Shown here piece after piece: positions 34,400 to 45,893 of a stretch of 64,000 nucleotides of DNA. Source of the DNA: Cordia subcordata (lineage: Eukaryota; Streptophyta; Magnoliopsida; Boraginales; Cordiaceae); the NCBI GenBank assembly GCA_028554755.1, contig JAPTOF010000017.1, positions 3,224,001 to 3,288,000 of the forward strand. Direction: 5' to 3'. Positions within the stretch are counted from its first letter, which is position 1. Each line of letters opens with the position of its first letter. Below the pieces are notes generated by a model. The model had not been told where the DNA came from and did no database searches. It worked only from the letters and a program-made list of their open reading frames with translations. Both the position numbers and the translations under genes were made by a program.

Positions 34400-35110
34400 T
34401 TCTTATAAGGCTACCTGACCTCAATGGCCTCTGACTTTTCGACCGGACTTCCTCTTCTGGGATCGTCTTTAAGCAACTCCGCCGTCATGTTTTGAAGCTT
34501 CTTTTGATCATTCTTTGGCTTTAGCGCTGCAGCATAACATGCTTTGGCGTTGTGTTGATTGTCTTTGACTATAATTGCTTCTTCCCTGGTCGGGAATTTC
34601 ATTATCTGGTGGTTAATGGATACTATGGCTCTTAGTCTGTTTAGAGTTACCCACCTGATAATTCCATTTATGGTGTTTAGGCAATTTACAAACACAAAAT
34701 CAGTTTGCAAATCAACATATCTATCGCCATCCCTAATGCTGACAAGGATATTAACTATTCCTTCAGGTTAGAATTTTTTGCCAAAGAAGCCGATTAGCTC
34801 GTGCTTTAATAGAGTTAGCATAGCCCGATTTAACTTTAATTATTCAAATGCCTCATAGCACAGTACATTTACTGCATTGCTAGTAGTGCCAACATTCTGC
34901 ACACTTCATAATTAGCCCAAATAACTGTAATGACAAGAGGATTATTATGATTTATCGATATTCTGACCAGGTTCTTGCTGTTGAAGATAACATCCTCCAT
35001 TCTCCTCATTTTGTTTGGTGGAGTGGTTTCCAAGGATCGGACATACATCTTTCTCTTGGTGGCCGAATCCCCACCTATTAATGGTCCTCCCCAAATCACG
35101 TCAACTGTGC
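34400..35110 (-). pseudogene. Tat-1 protease-like region and linker
   Basis: On the minus strand, 35099-34869 carries MIWGGPLIGGDS, then HNNPLVITVIWANYEVCRML, the usual lead into the retropepsin. The catalytic DxGS motif itself is not visible. The frame 34710-34411 continues with RLRAIVSINHQIMKFPT and ACYAAALKPK, the standard linker before RT. Confidence 0.7.
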
Positions 35111-35174
35111 CGAGGACCTTTTTTTCCCTTTCCTAGGACTGCGAGGGCATTCTTCTGGAGCCTCGCCCTACCGT

Positions 35175-36589
35175 CTAATAAACTGTGTCAACTTCTCTTT
35201 TTCTGATCAATGACTCAATCTCGTCCTTTAGATTTTGACACTCATAAGTGGTATGAGCATGATCTTTGTGAAAGTGATAATACTTGCTCTTATCCCTCTT
35301 ATTGGGATTACCTTTCATCTTATCAGGCCACTTTATGTTCTGTTCTCGCTTCATAGATACCAAGACATCTAACTTAGAAGCATTTAAGGGCATATAGGTA
35401 TTATAGTGCCTTTTAAACACATCTGGATTTTCCCTTCTTCTTTTCAGGTCACTCTGTTCTTGAAATAACTCTTGCTGTTTCTACTTCCCTTTGCTTTTCT
35501 ATCTTGTACTCTTTCTCCCATTCTCTTTTCGACGAGATCATATCATCAGCTATGATGTACTTTTCTACCGAAGCCATGAGGTTGGTTAGAGAAGTAGGTT
35601 TCTTCCTTGTTAAGAAACTAGACAATTTGTCATCTCTAACTCCATAAATGAAAGCTTCTATGGCCATTGAGTAGGCCAGGTCGGGCACTCGTAAGGTTGC
35701 TTCATTGAATCTCTTGGCAAATGTGCACAGAGTCTCGTCACTTTGTTGTCTCATCCCGATAACTAAACTCGATGACTTTGGGGTCACCTTTTTGCTAGTA
35801 AATTTGTTTATGAAGCCTACTGCAAGGTGCTTGAAGCAATGGATTAAATGCGGTGGTTGCTCATCATACCACATTTGGGCAAATACCACTAATGTAATGG
35901 GAAACACTTTACAATGAGCAGCGTCAGTGGCGTTATGGAATAGCATTTGATGGTTGATTACTGATATATGAATGGTAGGATCACCTAAGCCATCATAGTA
36001 CGGCAATTTCAAGATGACGAAGTCTTTAGGCACTTGCTCTTTAATGATTTCCTCCGACAAAGGGCTGTTCGCAAACTCTTCCACAATTATAGTTTGAATC
36101 TACCACTAGTTTGGAACAATTTGTGTAGAGGCTGTGACTGTTACGCAGGGTTTAGTAGATGTGTCCCTTTAACATAGCGATTCTTCTTGCATGTCCAGAG
36201 AGGTTTGATGGGTGGGTTGTTGCATGTGAACAAGAGATTCAAAATTGGCTTACAGACGTAGATTTGGAAAAGGAAAGATGTATGGTTGAGTAAATGGTTG
36301 GTTTGTAGGGAGAAAATTTAGCTCATGTAGCTTTAGATATTGGCAAACATGTTGGCTATAGTTGCCATTTGGGCTGGTGAGCACTATGATGGTACCATGC
36401 TTGTCAGCTATGTGGGCATTGAGCAAGGTGGATTAAAGGTGAAAGGCTCAGTGGTTGGTTCCGGCTGGTGAGTAGATGGTTGAGGGTGATTTTGTGGCTA
36501 TTGTGAGCGTGGTCGGGACAACAATGGGCATTGAGTTTGTTGCTATTCATTATTTTAATCTTCTTTTCTGACGTGAGACTCGTCGACAA
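35175..36589 (-). pseudogene. Tat-1 Gag remnant
   Basis: The minus strand has an ATG at 36589 with a low-complexity N-terminal frame, then 36084-35449 (211 residues): FVILKLPYYDGLGDPTIHIS, NATDAAHCKVFPIT, LKHLAVGFINKF-like and RFNEATLRVPDLAYSMAIEA. This is a Retrotrans_gag-type core. A following frame (35420-35175) gives DKSKYYHFHKDHAHTTYECQ, a degenerate zinc-binding block. It is the longest open stretch in the element but is cut by stops. Confidence 0.82.
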
Positions 36590-36645
36590 CTTAGCTACGT
36601 GTGATAGCCATGTGGACTTAATAGGAATACCAAAATTCGAATATT

Positions 36646-36664
36646 CCTATAGATAATGCCAATT
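36646..36664 (-). promoter_or_regulatory. degenerate primer-binding site of Tat-1
   Basis: The minus strand just after the 5' LTR reads AATTGGCATTATCTATAGG, recognisably decayed from the common gypsy form ATTGGCGCCGTCTGTGGG. Confidence 0.6.
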
Positions 36665-37041
36665 TGATCCTGCAAAGAACCAGATAAACTCTTCCTAAGC
36701 TTGCTCCGATGGGTTCAACTTGCAAAACAGAAGGAACTATGTACCAGTGTGGTACCAGCCAAAGAACCTCCTATGATTAAGTCAAAATTTTTTGTTTAAA
36801 AGGGTAAGTTTTAGGAAGTGAGTGAGTAGGAATGAATGAGTTACCTTATTTGGAACCAAGGGGTCCTATTTATAGTTTGAGGGGTAAGACACATGTCACC
36901 TTTGCCATCTTCTTATAACTAGTTGTCGGGCCCTGTGGACCTGATCTGGGATTGTTCATGAGTAGTCAATCAACTCTATTCAAAGGAGATATTACCAGGG
37001 AGAATCCCGATAAGATTGGGGTGTTGCTCGATCTCGTATCA
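36665..37041 (-). repeat. 5' LTR of Tat-1
   Basis: On the minus strand it runs TGATACGAGATCGAG ... GCAGGATCA, with a CTATAAATAGGACCCC box near 36870. It is flanked by TAATA at 37042-37046 and is the partner of 17659-18041. Confidence 0.92.
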
Positions 37042-37046
37042 TAATA

Positions 37047-37317
37047 TTTTAGATTATGGTTGAAGTAGGGTTTATGAAACGGTAATAATATTAAGGTTTT
37101 CTTTTAATGAAAATGGGTGTTCTTCTCCTTGGGTTTGTATTAATTGAAAGCAAATATACAAGGAGAGGAGGGACATCAACCAAACTCTCTATTTACTCCA
37201 AAGATGTGGTTGGACAAATCCCCAACTATATGTAAAAAATGAACCCTATCAACCACCAAATAAATGCAATGCAACCCTAGATTGCTTAGTACTACTAAGT
37301 GAACTATACAACATTTA
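37047..37317. other. spacer right of Tat-1
   Basis: No gene. A gaaacggtaataatattaag word resembles the centre of the inverted-repeat element at 38956-42840, hinting that Tat-1 landed in a relative of that element. Confidence 0.4.
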
Positions 37318-38070
37318 GTGCCTACTCAGTGCAATTAGTTGTTAAGGTAGCTATTAGTTGTTTAGCTAGTTGATAGTTGTTAGCAAATAGCTATTTAACT
37401 AGTTGTTAGCAGAGAACTATTTAACTAACTGATTGAACATAATGTATTTAGCAAAATTAACTATTGGATTAGCTACTGAAACTAAAATAACCAAAAAAAC
37501 ATTAATATCATATTATTATTGTTATGGTATTTATAATGGGTATTTCTATTAGCGGAATATGATAACTTTTTTTTAATTAAATATTGTTTTTATAATAATG
37601 TTTTTTATTAAAACATAATAAAATTATTTTTTATAAAGAATTTATAGTAATATTATATAAATGTACTTTTAATAGATTCAAATTTCATTTTTTAAAATAA
37701 AAAGTAAAAGGATAGTAAATATACTTTTTAATATATTTCAATTTGAATAGAATTTAAAATTAATTTTTGTGCTTTCTTTATTTATACTTGTGAAAAAAAA
37801 AGGTAAAAAAGGTAGAGAAAAGATTGAAGAGAGAGCAAGATTTCACTAAAAAATAAAGAAATGGTAGAATTGCCAAAAAAAAAAAAGATGAAACACTACT
37901 AGCTTTTTGTGAAAATGTTAAAAATATTTAGCGTTTGAGAAAAGTTGTTTGAAGTGCTAAAAGTTACCTCAAAAAACTACTTGAAACACTATTTTACCAA
38001 ACAACAATAACTTTGAGAAATAGTGTTTTGACCCAGTCAAAACATTAAAAATTAGTCAACAAGCAATTTT
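37318..38070. repeat. single arm of the AT-rich inverted-repeat family (copy A)
   Basis: It begins gtgcctactcagtgcaatta and repeats the block order of 38956-39590: cagcta/tagttg words, then ttaattttgt, gtagaattgccaaaaa and aacaacaataac. Only one arm is present. Confidence 0.6.
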
Positions 38071-38075
38071 TTGTG

Positions 38076-38955
38076 ACGTCATTATATCATAGTCTCTCAC
38101 AAGGTGCTCCTGCATGAAGCATTGCGCTCCTCTTGTTACTGTTTACACACAATAAATATTTGTTTACTATCCCACAATTATTTGTTTCACTGACTATTTG
38201 TCCATTATTCCACAGCTATTTGTTCACTGATTTTCATATATATATTAAATATTTATTCAATACACCACGACTATTTGTTTACTGCGATACAACTATTTGT
38301 TAATTGAGTATTTGTTCATTAATTAACAACTATTTGTTCATTGACTTTCATATATACATCAAATATTTATTTATCACCCCAAAACTATTTGTTCACTGCT
38401 CTCACACACACAGACACACAAACACAAAACACATCTGTATGTATGCATACTTGAACGTGAAGGTAGGCTTTAATGGCAAATTGATCTTGGAGTGTCCAAA
38501 TACTGCGTGGGAGGTACGGTTAGAATTGTGACGAGGAGAGGAAGAGACTGGTTGTTGTGGCGTAGTAAGATGGTGCCGAAAACTTTGCCGACATCAAGAA
38601 GAAAACAACAGGTTTTAATGATGGATTAACAACTACGAGGTTTTCTTGGACATAATGCACATTATTATGATCAACAAAAAAAAAGCGAATTTTGTGATGG
38701 TCTTTATTCAGCATGAGATAAGCAGTGGTATCACGGGTGAAGCAAAGAAGAGAAGAAGAGAAAGTAAGGAAACAGAAGAAGGGAGAGGGAGGAAAGAGAA
38801 GAATAAAGAGAGAGAAATTAGAGGAGAGAGCAATGTGTGTTAGCTATATGCTTTTTTTTTTCTCTCTTTTTTTTAATACATGAGGGAGCATGATACTTAA
38901 TGAAGGATTACTTTGTGAGGGATCATGGTATAATTTGTGTTTTTTGTGTTGCCAA
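38076..38955. other. spacer with short ACTATTTGTT repeats
   Basis: The word actatttgttcactg and variants recur at least seven times in 38145-38400, and a longer block (ctatttgttcactgattttc at 38212) recurs near 38330. An (AC)n patch is at 38400-38430, followed by an AG-rich tract (38750-38830). The open frames here are low complexity; no gene is claimed. Confidence 0.5.
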
Positions 38956-41900
38956 ACACTCATTAGGGTTTGTTTAGTGCAATTAACAGATTAAGTAGTA
39001 GATAACTATTTGAGTAGCAGATAGTTGTTTGAGTAGCGAATATTAGTTGTATTTTAGCAGTTAACATATAGTTGTTTCATTAGTGAATTGTTTTATGTGT
39101 ATTCAATAAAACTAGCTATTAGGTTAGCTGGTGAATGCAAAATGATGAAAATAGACATTGGCATCACATTATTATTGTTGTTGTTGTTATTATTATTATT
39201 ATTGAAATAATTAAGATAATTTATTTTATAATTAAATATGCTTTTTAAATAATATTTTTTAGTAAAGTATAATAAAATTACTTCTTTCGATAAATTAATT
39301 TTGTTAATATTATAGACAAATATTTTTCATCATAGAAATATTTTCAAAGAAAAATAATAAATAGATGAATAAGACCTATACTTTTTTAATATATTTTGAT
39401 GTGGATAGAATTTGAAATTAATTTTTGTGTTATTTTGTATTCATATTTATGAAAGAAAACGTAAAAATGTATAAAAGGATTAGATAAAGGGTAAAATTGC
39501 CAAAAAACATATTAGAAAGGGTTGTATTGCCACAAAAAAAAAAAAGATGAAACACTAAACTCTAACTTGAAATCCTAAGGCCCTGTTCGGTACTAGTGTT
39601 TTAAGTAGTTTTTAGTCCAATTTCTATTGTTTGGTAAAATAGTGTTTTAAATAGTGTTTACATCTAAAAGAGTGTTTGAAATAGTTTTTTTGAAACGTTA
39701 GTAATATTAACGTTTCAGAATAACATTTAGCATTTCAACTTTTTTTGACAATCTTACCCTTATTTCAATAATTTTTTTGGCACTTTTCTATAAACTGAAT
39801 CTCTTACTACATTTTTATATTTTCTTTCACAAATATAAATTCAAATAACACAAATTTCAATTTCAATTTCTATCTATATCAAAATATACCCAAAAAAAGT
39901 GCAAGTCTTATTTGTCCATGTATTTTTTTGACAAAATAAAAATTCAATTAATTAAAGGATATTTCTATAATAAAAATATTTATAATATTAATAAAATTAA
40001 TTTATCAAAAATAAATTTATTATGCTTTAATAATAAAATATTATTATAAGAAAAATATATTGCATTATAAAATAAATTATCTTATTTCATTAATAGTAAC
40101 AACAATTATAGTTACTATAACAATAATAACGCGATACTAATGCCTTTTTACGTCATTTTGTATTTATGTCGCGCCCCCAAAACCCACCTGAACTCGGGGC
40201 CGTGATTGCCACAAGCCTAGGAAAATCACTCCTTCTAAGCCTGCAAGGCTCTAAAGCACAGTTCAAAACTAAGACATGTCACAAAAATTCTATCAGAACA
40301 CTAATACCATCAAGGCTAATTATTTTACAGATTCAAATTAATTACAAATAAATCCAAGCGACATAAGTTAATTACGTTACATCAATAGACGCCAAGAAAA
40401 GTCCTCTCTTGAATAACCCAAACCATCACCCCTGCAAAACATGTAAATAATATAATGAGTGAAACAATGCTTAGTAAGCTAGACACCCAGAGTCATGCTT
40501 AGGGTAACCCCAGACGAGAAAGCAAGGCTAACTACCACATTCATCACGCATAACACCAAGCAGATAAAATAGAAATAGAGTGTATATCACTTACAACCCA
40601 ATCTTATCCCTCTCATACAAGGCACTTCTTAACTCCTCAACCATTCGGGACACTCAATCATATCACTTTCACACAAGCATATTACATATTATTTTACATA
40701 ATAACTCTTGGAGCCACGATATATATCATACTTCAACACCACTCACAAACACACTAGGCCTAGACCTTACCTCTAGGTCTCTTCCAATCTGGTGGAGCAT
40801 CTCCCACCGACCCCAGCACAGGAGATCCACTTGCGATTCACATACCTCCATACGATAAACCATCTCTCATCTATAGGCACAGGAATCATATTCCATACAA
40901 AATACCAGGCAATATCACTCGCCAGATGGGTGTCATAGCCCCAGGGGTTTTCACATAGTACACATAACTCATCACAATCACAAGATTCATGCATCCATAT
41001 AACACAGGGTTTCAAAGCCCAAGTGCTCAAAGTAATCTCATATAATTCCCAAGCTGAAAATAGACATAACTAACAAAGAGAGGAATGAAACGAACTATCT
41101 ATAGGGATCAATCATAACATCTAGGTAGCTTTTGGGAAAGTAGTTTAGAAGAGATGTCCAACTTACCTCAACCCAGCCTTCAAGTCAAATACTATTCCCT
41201 AGCATGTGCAATAACTCTAAGTTAATTTGCATTTGAAAATAGAACACTTAAATCTTACACGCACTTTATATCAAGATAATATAGAAGAACTCACAAAGAT
41301 TGACATCAGCAATTTGTTAAAGAATAAGCTAAAACAGAGTTGTAATACTACTCAGCATGGACAACACCACGTAAATAGGTGTAAGCCTTATTCACTCCTC
41401 TAAATCTAACCAATTACTCCCATCAGTAATCTTAAGTCAATACTTCGCACCTTTATAACCAGTTTTACACCTAAATTAATCTCTTCAAAGCTATTGATCT
41501 TAATTCTCTTTATCTCCTTTTCTTTCCTTCTCTTCCTTTCTCTGCCATACTATTCTTACCCTAACAAAGACTAAATTAAGCCCCTCTAATCCCTTCTATA
41601 TACCATTCTCTTATAACTAACTTCCACACAGTATATAGACACCCATGCACATATGTACCTAATTAAAATGAGGGAATCAATTTATTTACACCCATACGAT
41701 AGTACAGTTCAAGTACACATAGGATTCATGCATACAATCACAAGACAATACCCAAGTTCAACAATCCTTAAGACTACAGTAAAAATTTCTCTTTACAGTT
41801 CAACTTTGCATCACATATTCACAAGCAGTAACATATACATGTGTTATATCCTTCGATTTTCCCCTTCAACCTATATATAAAACTAGTGCAAGTAAGATAG

Positions 41901-42174
41901 CATGATTATCTATAACCACAGATATCTATTTGATGTAAGTACAATGCGTAGAATTTATTTATCAATTTTTCAGATTATATACACTTATGAAAGTTTACAA
42001 AGGGAACATAATTATAAATACCAAGGCATATCCAACACACACACATACACACAAGGCTACACATAGGAAGCATGCCTATAACAACACTTCTTTTTCCAAT
42101 AATTTACTATAGTCTAACTTGTAATTCTTAAGCTTAAATTGATCTCTTCCTAATATTTTTGTTTCCTACAGACC

Positions 42175-42205
<31 letters not shown>

Positions 42206-42472
42206 CATAGATATACACACGTATATATATAATAGTCCAAGATGAGACTTCATAATCTAAGTAAATAAATGATACTTGCTTGTTTAAACCTCAAATTTTA
42301 TGCCATCTCCACCTTTGATTTCACAATCGCAGTCAAAAGAAAGAGAATTAAGTGAAAGGTTTGGGGTTTCACGGGTTTGGGAAGAAAGGAAAGGGAAAGG
42401 TGGGTTGGGGTTTTTGGTTCGGCAGAGAGAAATAAGAGAGAGATATGGGTTTTTTTTTTGGTTCTTATCAAC

Positions 42473-42519
<47 letters not shown>

Positions 42520-42840
42520 TTTTATCCACTTTAACTCTTTTTGTCCCCTATTGTCTAGTATATTTAGCCAAATAACCCCAACACCTGTCATAACACCATA
42601 CCAGATATATGCATACATGGAAGAACTCATGCAATTTTGTTCTATTGTCTTTTCTTTTTTTTCTTTCTGGGTATTACAATATAATCGCTAATTCAATAGC
42701 TAATTTTTATCAAAAAAATTATATTCAATCAGCTAGCTAAACATCTATTCGCTAACTGCAAAAATTTTACAGTTATCAGCTACCCAAATCGCTATCAGTT
42801 ACTCTAGTCGATAATTTTGTTGAACAAGCCCTAACAATAT
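38956..42840. mobile_element. long inverted-repeat (foldback) element, copy B, split by a solo LTR
   Basis: The left arm (38956-39590) and right arm (39590-40166 plus 42684-42840) are complementary along nearly their full length, including matching CATTATTATTGTT, ATATTTTGATGTGGATAGAA and GTAAAATTGCCAAAAA blocks. Termini are ttagggtttgtttagtg and (complement) ttagggcttgttcaaca. There is no coding capacity. An unrelated 2.5-kb piece interrupts the right arm. No clear target duplication was found. Confidence 0.75.
40167..42678. mobile_element. 2.5-kb insertion, probable solo LTR
   Basis: It starts TGTCGCGCCCCCAAAACCC and ends GGGTATTACA, i.e. TG...CA ends. Flanks are ATTTA (40162-40166) and ATATA (42679-42683), four of five matching. 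It interrupts the inverted-repeat arm; the sequence on either side rejoins the related copy at 43530-43560. No gag/pol frame exists inside, and (TA)n runs lie at 42180-42205 and 42476-42514. It could also be a decayed non-autonomous element. Confidence 0.65.
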
Positions 42841-43944
42841 TAATGTTTTTTAAACACTATTTCAAATGCTATTTGGAAAAAAAATACTACGTAAAACACT
42901 GTCTTACCAAACAATCAAAATGGTAAGAAGTAGTGTTTTGACTTGGTCAAGACACTAAACAATACTTAAAACATTGTTGCCAGATAGGGTCTTAGTACTC
43001 CTAAATAGCATTACAAAGAAAGCTAAAAAAGCAGTAAACAAGATAAAACTCCTACCCTTATAAAAATTAGGTCAAAAACAAATTTAGGGGGACAAAAAAA
43101 CCCAAATCAACAATAATATTAAGGTTTCAGGGTAGGATTTAATATTTAATCTTTTTTTGCAATTCTATCCCCTCTCCAATATTTTCTTTTATCATCTATT
43201 TAGTCTTTTTCTATAGTTTTATATTTTCTTTTATAGATATAAATCTAAAATAATACAAAAGTTAATTTTAACTTCTATTCACTTCAAAATATACTACAAA
43301 AGTGTAAGTTTTGTTCATCCATTTATTATTGTTCTTTGAAAAAATAATTTTCAAGCAATTAAAAATATCTTTATAATATTGTTAAAAATGATTTATCAAA
43401 AAATAATTTAATATGATTTAATAATAAAATATTACTAATTATAACATAAATTATCTTATTTCGATAATAGCAATAGTAATTATAGTTATCATAACAATAA
43501 TAACATAATACTAGTGTCTTTTTATGTCATCTTGCATCACGAACTAATTTAAAAGCTAATTTTATCAAACACATTTTGTTCAATCAAGTAGCTAAATAGC
43601 TAACCCCAAGGGGTTGGTCTAGTGGTGCGGATCTGGGAATAAGCTTTGCAAGGTCCCGAGTTCGATTCTCGTTACTAGCATTTCTTGGGGCCACCCACCT
43701 GGCTTTGCCAGTCTTACCCTATGCATGGGTCTTGTGGGGTGGTTTATGTACCCGAAGGTTTTCCAACTAGTGGTCGGGCTCCGCCGGTTTCCGATGGTCG
43801 GGCTCCGCTCAGTTGGCTTCCTCCGTTATAAAAAAAAAAAAAGTAGCTAAATAGCTAGCAACTAACATCTGAAATACAAATATTATCAGCTATTCAAACA
43901 ACTATCAGCTACTTTAGTAGCTAATTATGTTGAACAAGCCATTT
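42841..43944. mobile_element. inverted-repeat family copy C, arm interrupted by a SINE
   Basis: It matches the right arm of copy B block by block (aacaatcaaaatgg, tattttcttttatagatata, acttcaaaatatac, taattatagttatc, gaacaagcc). Its end is split by the SINE at 43603-43840. Confidence 0.65.
43603..43840 (+). mobile_element. tRNA-derived SINE
   Basis: A 238-bp unit with a Pol III A box (TGGTCTAGTGGTG) and B box (GAGTTCGATTCTC) about 40 bp apart, a tRNA-unrelated body with 'tggtcgggctccg' repeated, and a 3' A-run. A 17-bp perfect duplication, aagtagctaaatagcta, flanks it (43586-43602 and 43841-43857). It is inserted in the inverted-repeat arm. Confidence 0.93.
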
Positions 43945-44276
43945 ATTTATTAGCGGATAACTGTTTAGTTAGTTAATTAACTAAAATGTATTCAATAAAA
44001 TTAACTGTTGAATTAGCAGATGAATGCAAATTAATGTAAAAGTACATTGATATCACATTATTATGTCATAAAATTTTTAACATTTGAGAAAAGCTAGTTG
44101 AAACACTAAAAGTTACCATTGTGTAATAAATTTTTTAACAATTGAGAAAAACTAGTTGAAACACTAAAAGTTACCTTTAAAATGACTTGAAATGCTATTT
44201 TATCGAACAACAATAACTTAAAGAGATAGTGTTCTAAAAGCTACTCAGAAAGTTGTTTCTTAGTATTATTGAATAA
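43945..44276. repeat. inverted-repeat family copy D, partial left arm
   Basis: It repeats words of copies A and B (attcaataaaattaact, gaatgcaaa, attgatatcacattatta, aacaacaataactt). An internal duplication of 'aacatttgagaaaagctagttgaaacactaaaagttacc' type lies at 44075-44185. Confidence 0.55.
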
Positions 44277-44284
44277 GGTCAAAG

Positions 44285-44791
44285 TAGGGGTGTATATGGT
44301 TTGGTTTGGTTTTGATTATATTTTAAACCAAACCAAAACCAATTCGTTTACATTTGAAGGAACCAATTGGTTTTCTTGTCAGGTATATAATCAAACCAAA
44401 CCAACATATCTATGTTAGTTTGGTTTTTTCAAAAAAATTTTTAAAAACTCCAACTTCATAATAAAATTATTAAAAAAAACTTGATTTAGTATCCATATTG
44501 CAAATTTAATGTCATAAGATTTTATCATTAAAACAAAACACAAGTGTAGCTATAGTCTAGTGGTCAAAGTTTGAAAATATAGCCTTGAGGTTATAGGGTC
44601 GACTCCTAAAATACATAAAATTTGGGATGAACGGTTTGGTTTGGATATCTATTTTAAGCTAAACCAAACCAGTTGGTTTTCATTTGAAATTAACAGTTGG
44701 TTTTTATCCATATAAAATAACCAAACCAACCCTACTTTTTCAGTTGGTTTAGGTTGATTTGGTCGATTTGACCAACCCATGTTCACCTCTA
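44285..44791. mobile_element. hAT-like MITE with TAGGGGTG ends
   Basis: Ends are TAGGGGTGTATATGG and (complement) TAGAGGTGAACATGGG. The 8-bp duplication is GGTCAAAG / GGTCTAAG (44277-44284 and 44792-44799), seven of eight matching. It is 507 bp, full of ggtttggttt words, and noncoding. It contains a tRNA-like fragment at 44545-44618. Confidence 0.82.
44545..44618 (+). repeat. tRNA-like SINE fragment
   Basis: Box-A-like tagtctagtggtcaaag and box-B-like ttatagggtcgactcc are spaced as in a tRNA-derived SINE head. No tail or duplication is visible. Confidence 0.5.
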
Positions 44792-44799
44792 GGTCTAAG

Positions 44800-45210
44800 T
44801 AACTTGATGAGCTTTGATATTTTGTTGACATGATAATAAATAAACCTATCTATCTACCTATCAAATTATTAATTTATAATATCCTAAAAAAAACACATGC
44901 AGCACCAAAAATTCTTTTAACCAAATAAACTAAAAGATAAACAAATAAATAAAGATGGATAAGTTTCAAAAAAGGCTCAAACGATTTTGAAGAAACAGTA
45001 GTAATCTACAACATAGTACGATTGCAACAACCATAGAGTAATTAAGTTCCTGCTTACATGTGAATCCTTATAGTCATATCCTCATTGGTCCACACGTGCA
45101 CTTACTTTTGCAGCTGTATATATGCTATCCACTTGGCCCACTTTTGCACACTACCAAAATATGCACATGTTGAATTGCGCGTCAAGTTGCACCGCCATCT
45201 GTATGCTTAT
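44800..45210. other. unassigned spacer
   Basis: No gene, RNA or element was recognised. A cctatctatctacctatc run is at 44848-44866. Confidence 0.5.
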
Positions 45211-45400
45211 GGGTCTGTTTAGATTGGTTTTTTTTTTTTTGAGAAAAAAGTAATTTTTTTCATGAAGAAATTACATTAAATTTGCAATAACTATTTAATT
45301 TGGTTTATAAAAAAGCTGAAACTCTGGGAAAAGCTCAAATATAGTTTTTTTAAAAGTCAGAATTTTCAACTTCTCAAAAAAGCTATTTTCCAAAAGCTGT

Positions 45401-45893
45401 TGTTGGGAAAATCGAGGATACATGCACACACATCAAAGCACAGCGGAAAACACACAAAGAATACGTAATATTTTTAATTTGGTTCGGCCCTCTACCTACG
45501 TCTAGGATTCCCTCTGGAATAAATTTCACTATTCAACAATAATGGGATTACAACTCAAGTGATGACTTTTTGTACTGACAGAAAAGTCTAAACCCTCCTC
45601 CAACAGAGTTCTTACAATGGTTCTATCCTCAACAGGACCAAAACAAATATAAAACACTCTTGATGCTTTCAGGCGCTTTTTTTCACCCATACCTCCCTAT
45701 GGGTGTGGCCCTAAGGCACATTCTTGAGGCACACCAAATACAATCTATAAGACCCTCTATTTATAGGAGAGAAATCCTTGCTCCTCAAGATTTCTCCTCT
45801 ACTATTTAGGCAGCTTATATTTTGGTAACACAATTAATTGTTTTCCACAAGTTTTCTAATTTATGGACTTGGACTTTGAGTTATAACCTAACA
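45401..45893 (-). repeat. 3' LTR of the TRIM/LARD-like element
   Basis: It aligns with 46800-47270 over its length (e.g. ggcagcttatattttggtaa in both). It is about 22 bp longer because of a pyrimidine-rich block near 45680-45720. Confidence 0.93.

Larger units (their letters stand above)
17659..37041 (-). mobile_element. Tat-1: outer Tat-type Ty3/gypsy retrotransposon, nested and partly deleted
   Basis: LTRs of 383 and 377 bp (17659-18041 and 36665-37041) are flanked by TAATG (17654-17658) and TAATA (37042-37046), a 5-bp duplication with one mismatch. Its own remaining sequence is 17659-19357 (3' LTR and antisense ORF) and about 34033-37041 (start of RT, protease-like and gag regions, 5' LTR). 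The interval 19358-34032 is other elements plus filler. The rest of RT, RNase H, integrase and part of the antisense ORF is missing. Confidence 0.85.

Noticed and set aside
37042..37110. Tat-1 target duplication as chance
   Set aside because: Considered because one of five bases mismatches, but both LTR ends, the PBS and the polypurine tract independently place the boundaries there.
42298..42691. 104- and 110-codon frames on both strands with IYIYIY runs
   Set aside because: Produced by translating a (TA)n microsatellite inside the solo LTR.
43603..43680. possible tRNA gene
   Set aside because: A and B boxes are present, but there is no acceptor-stem pairing, and an A tail plus a 17-bp duplication show a SINE.
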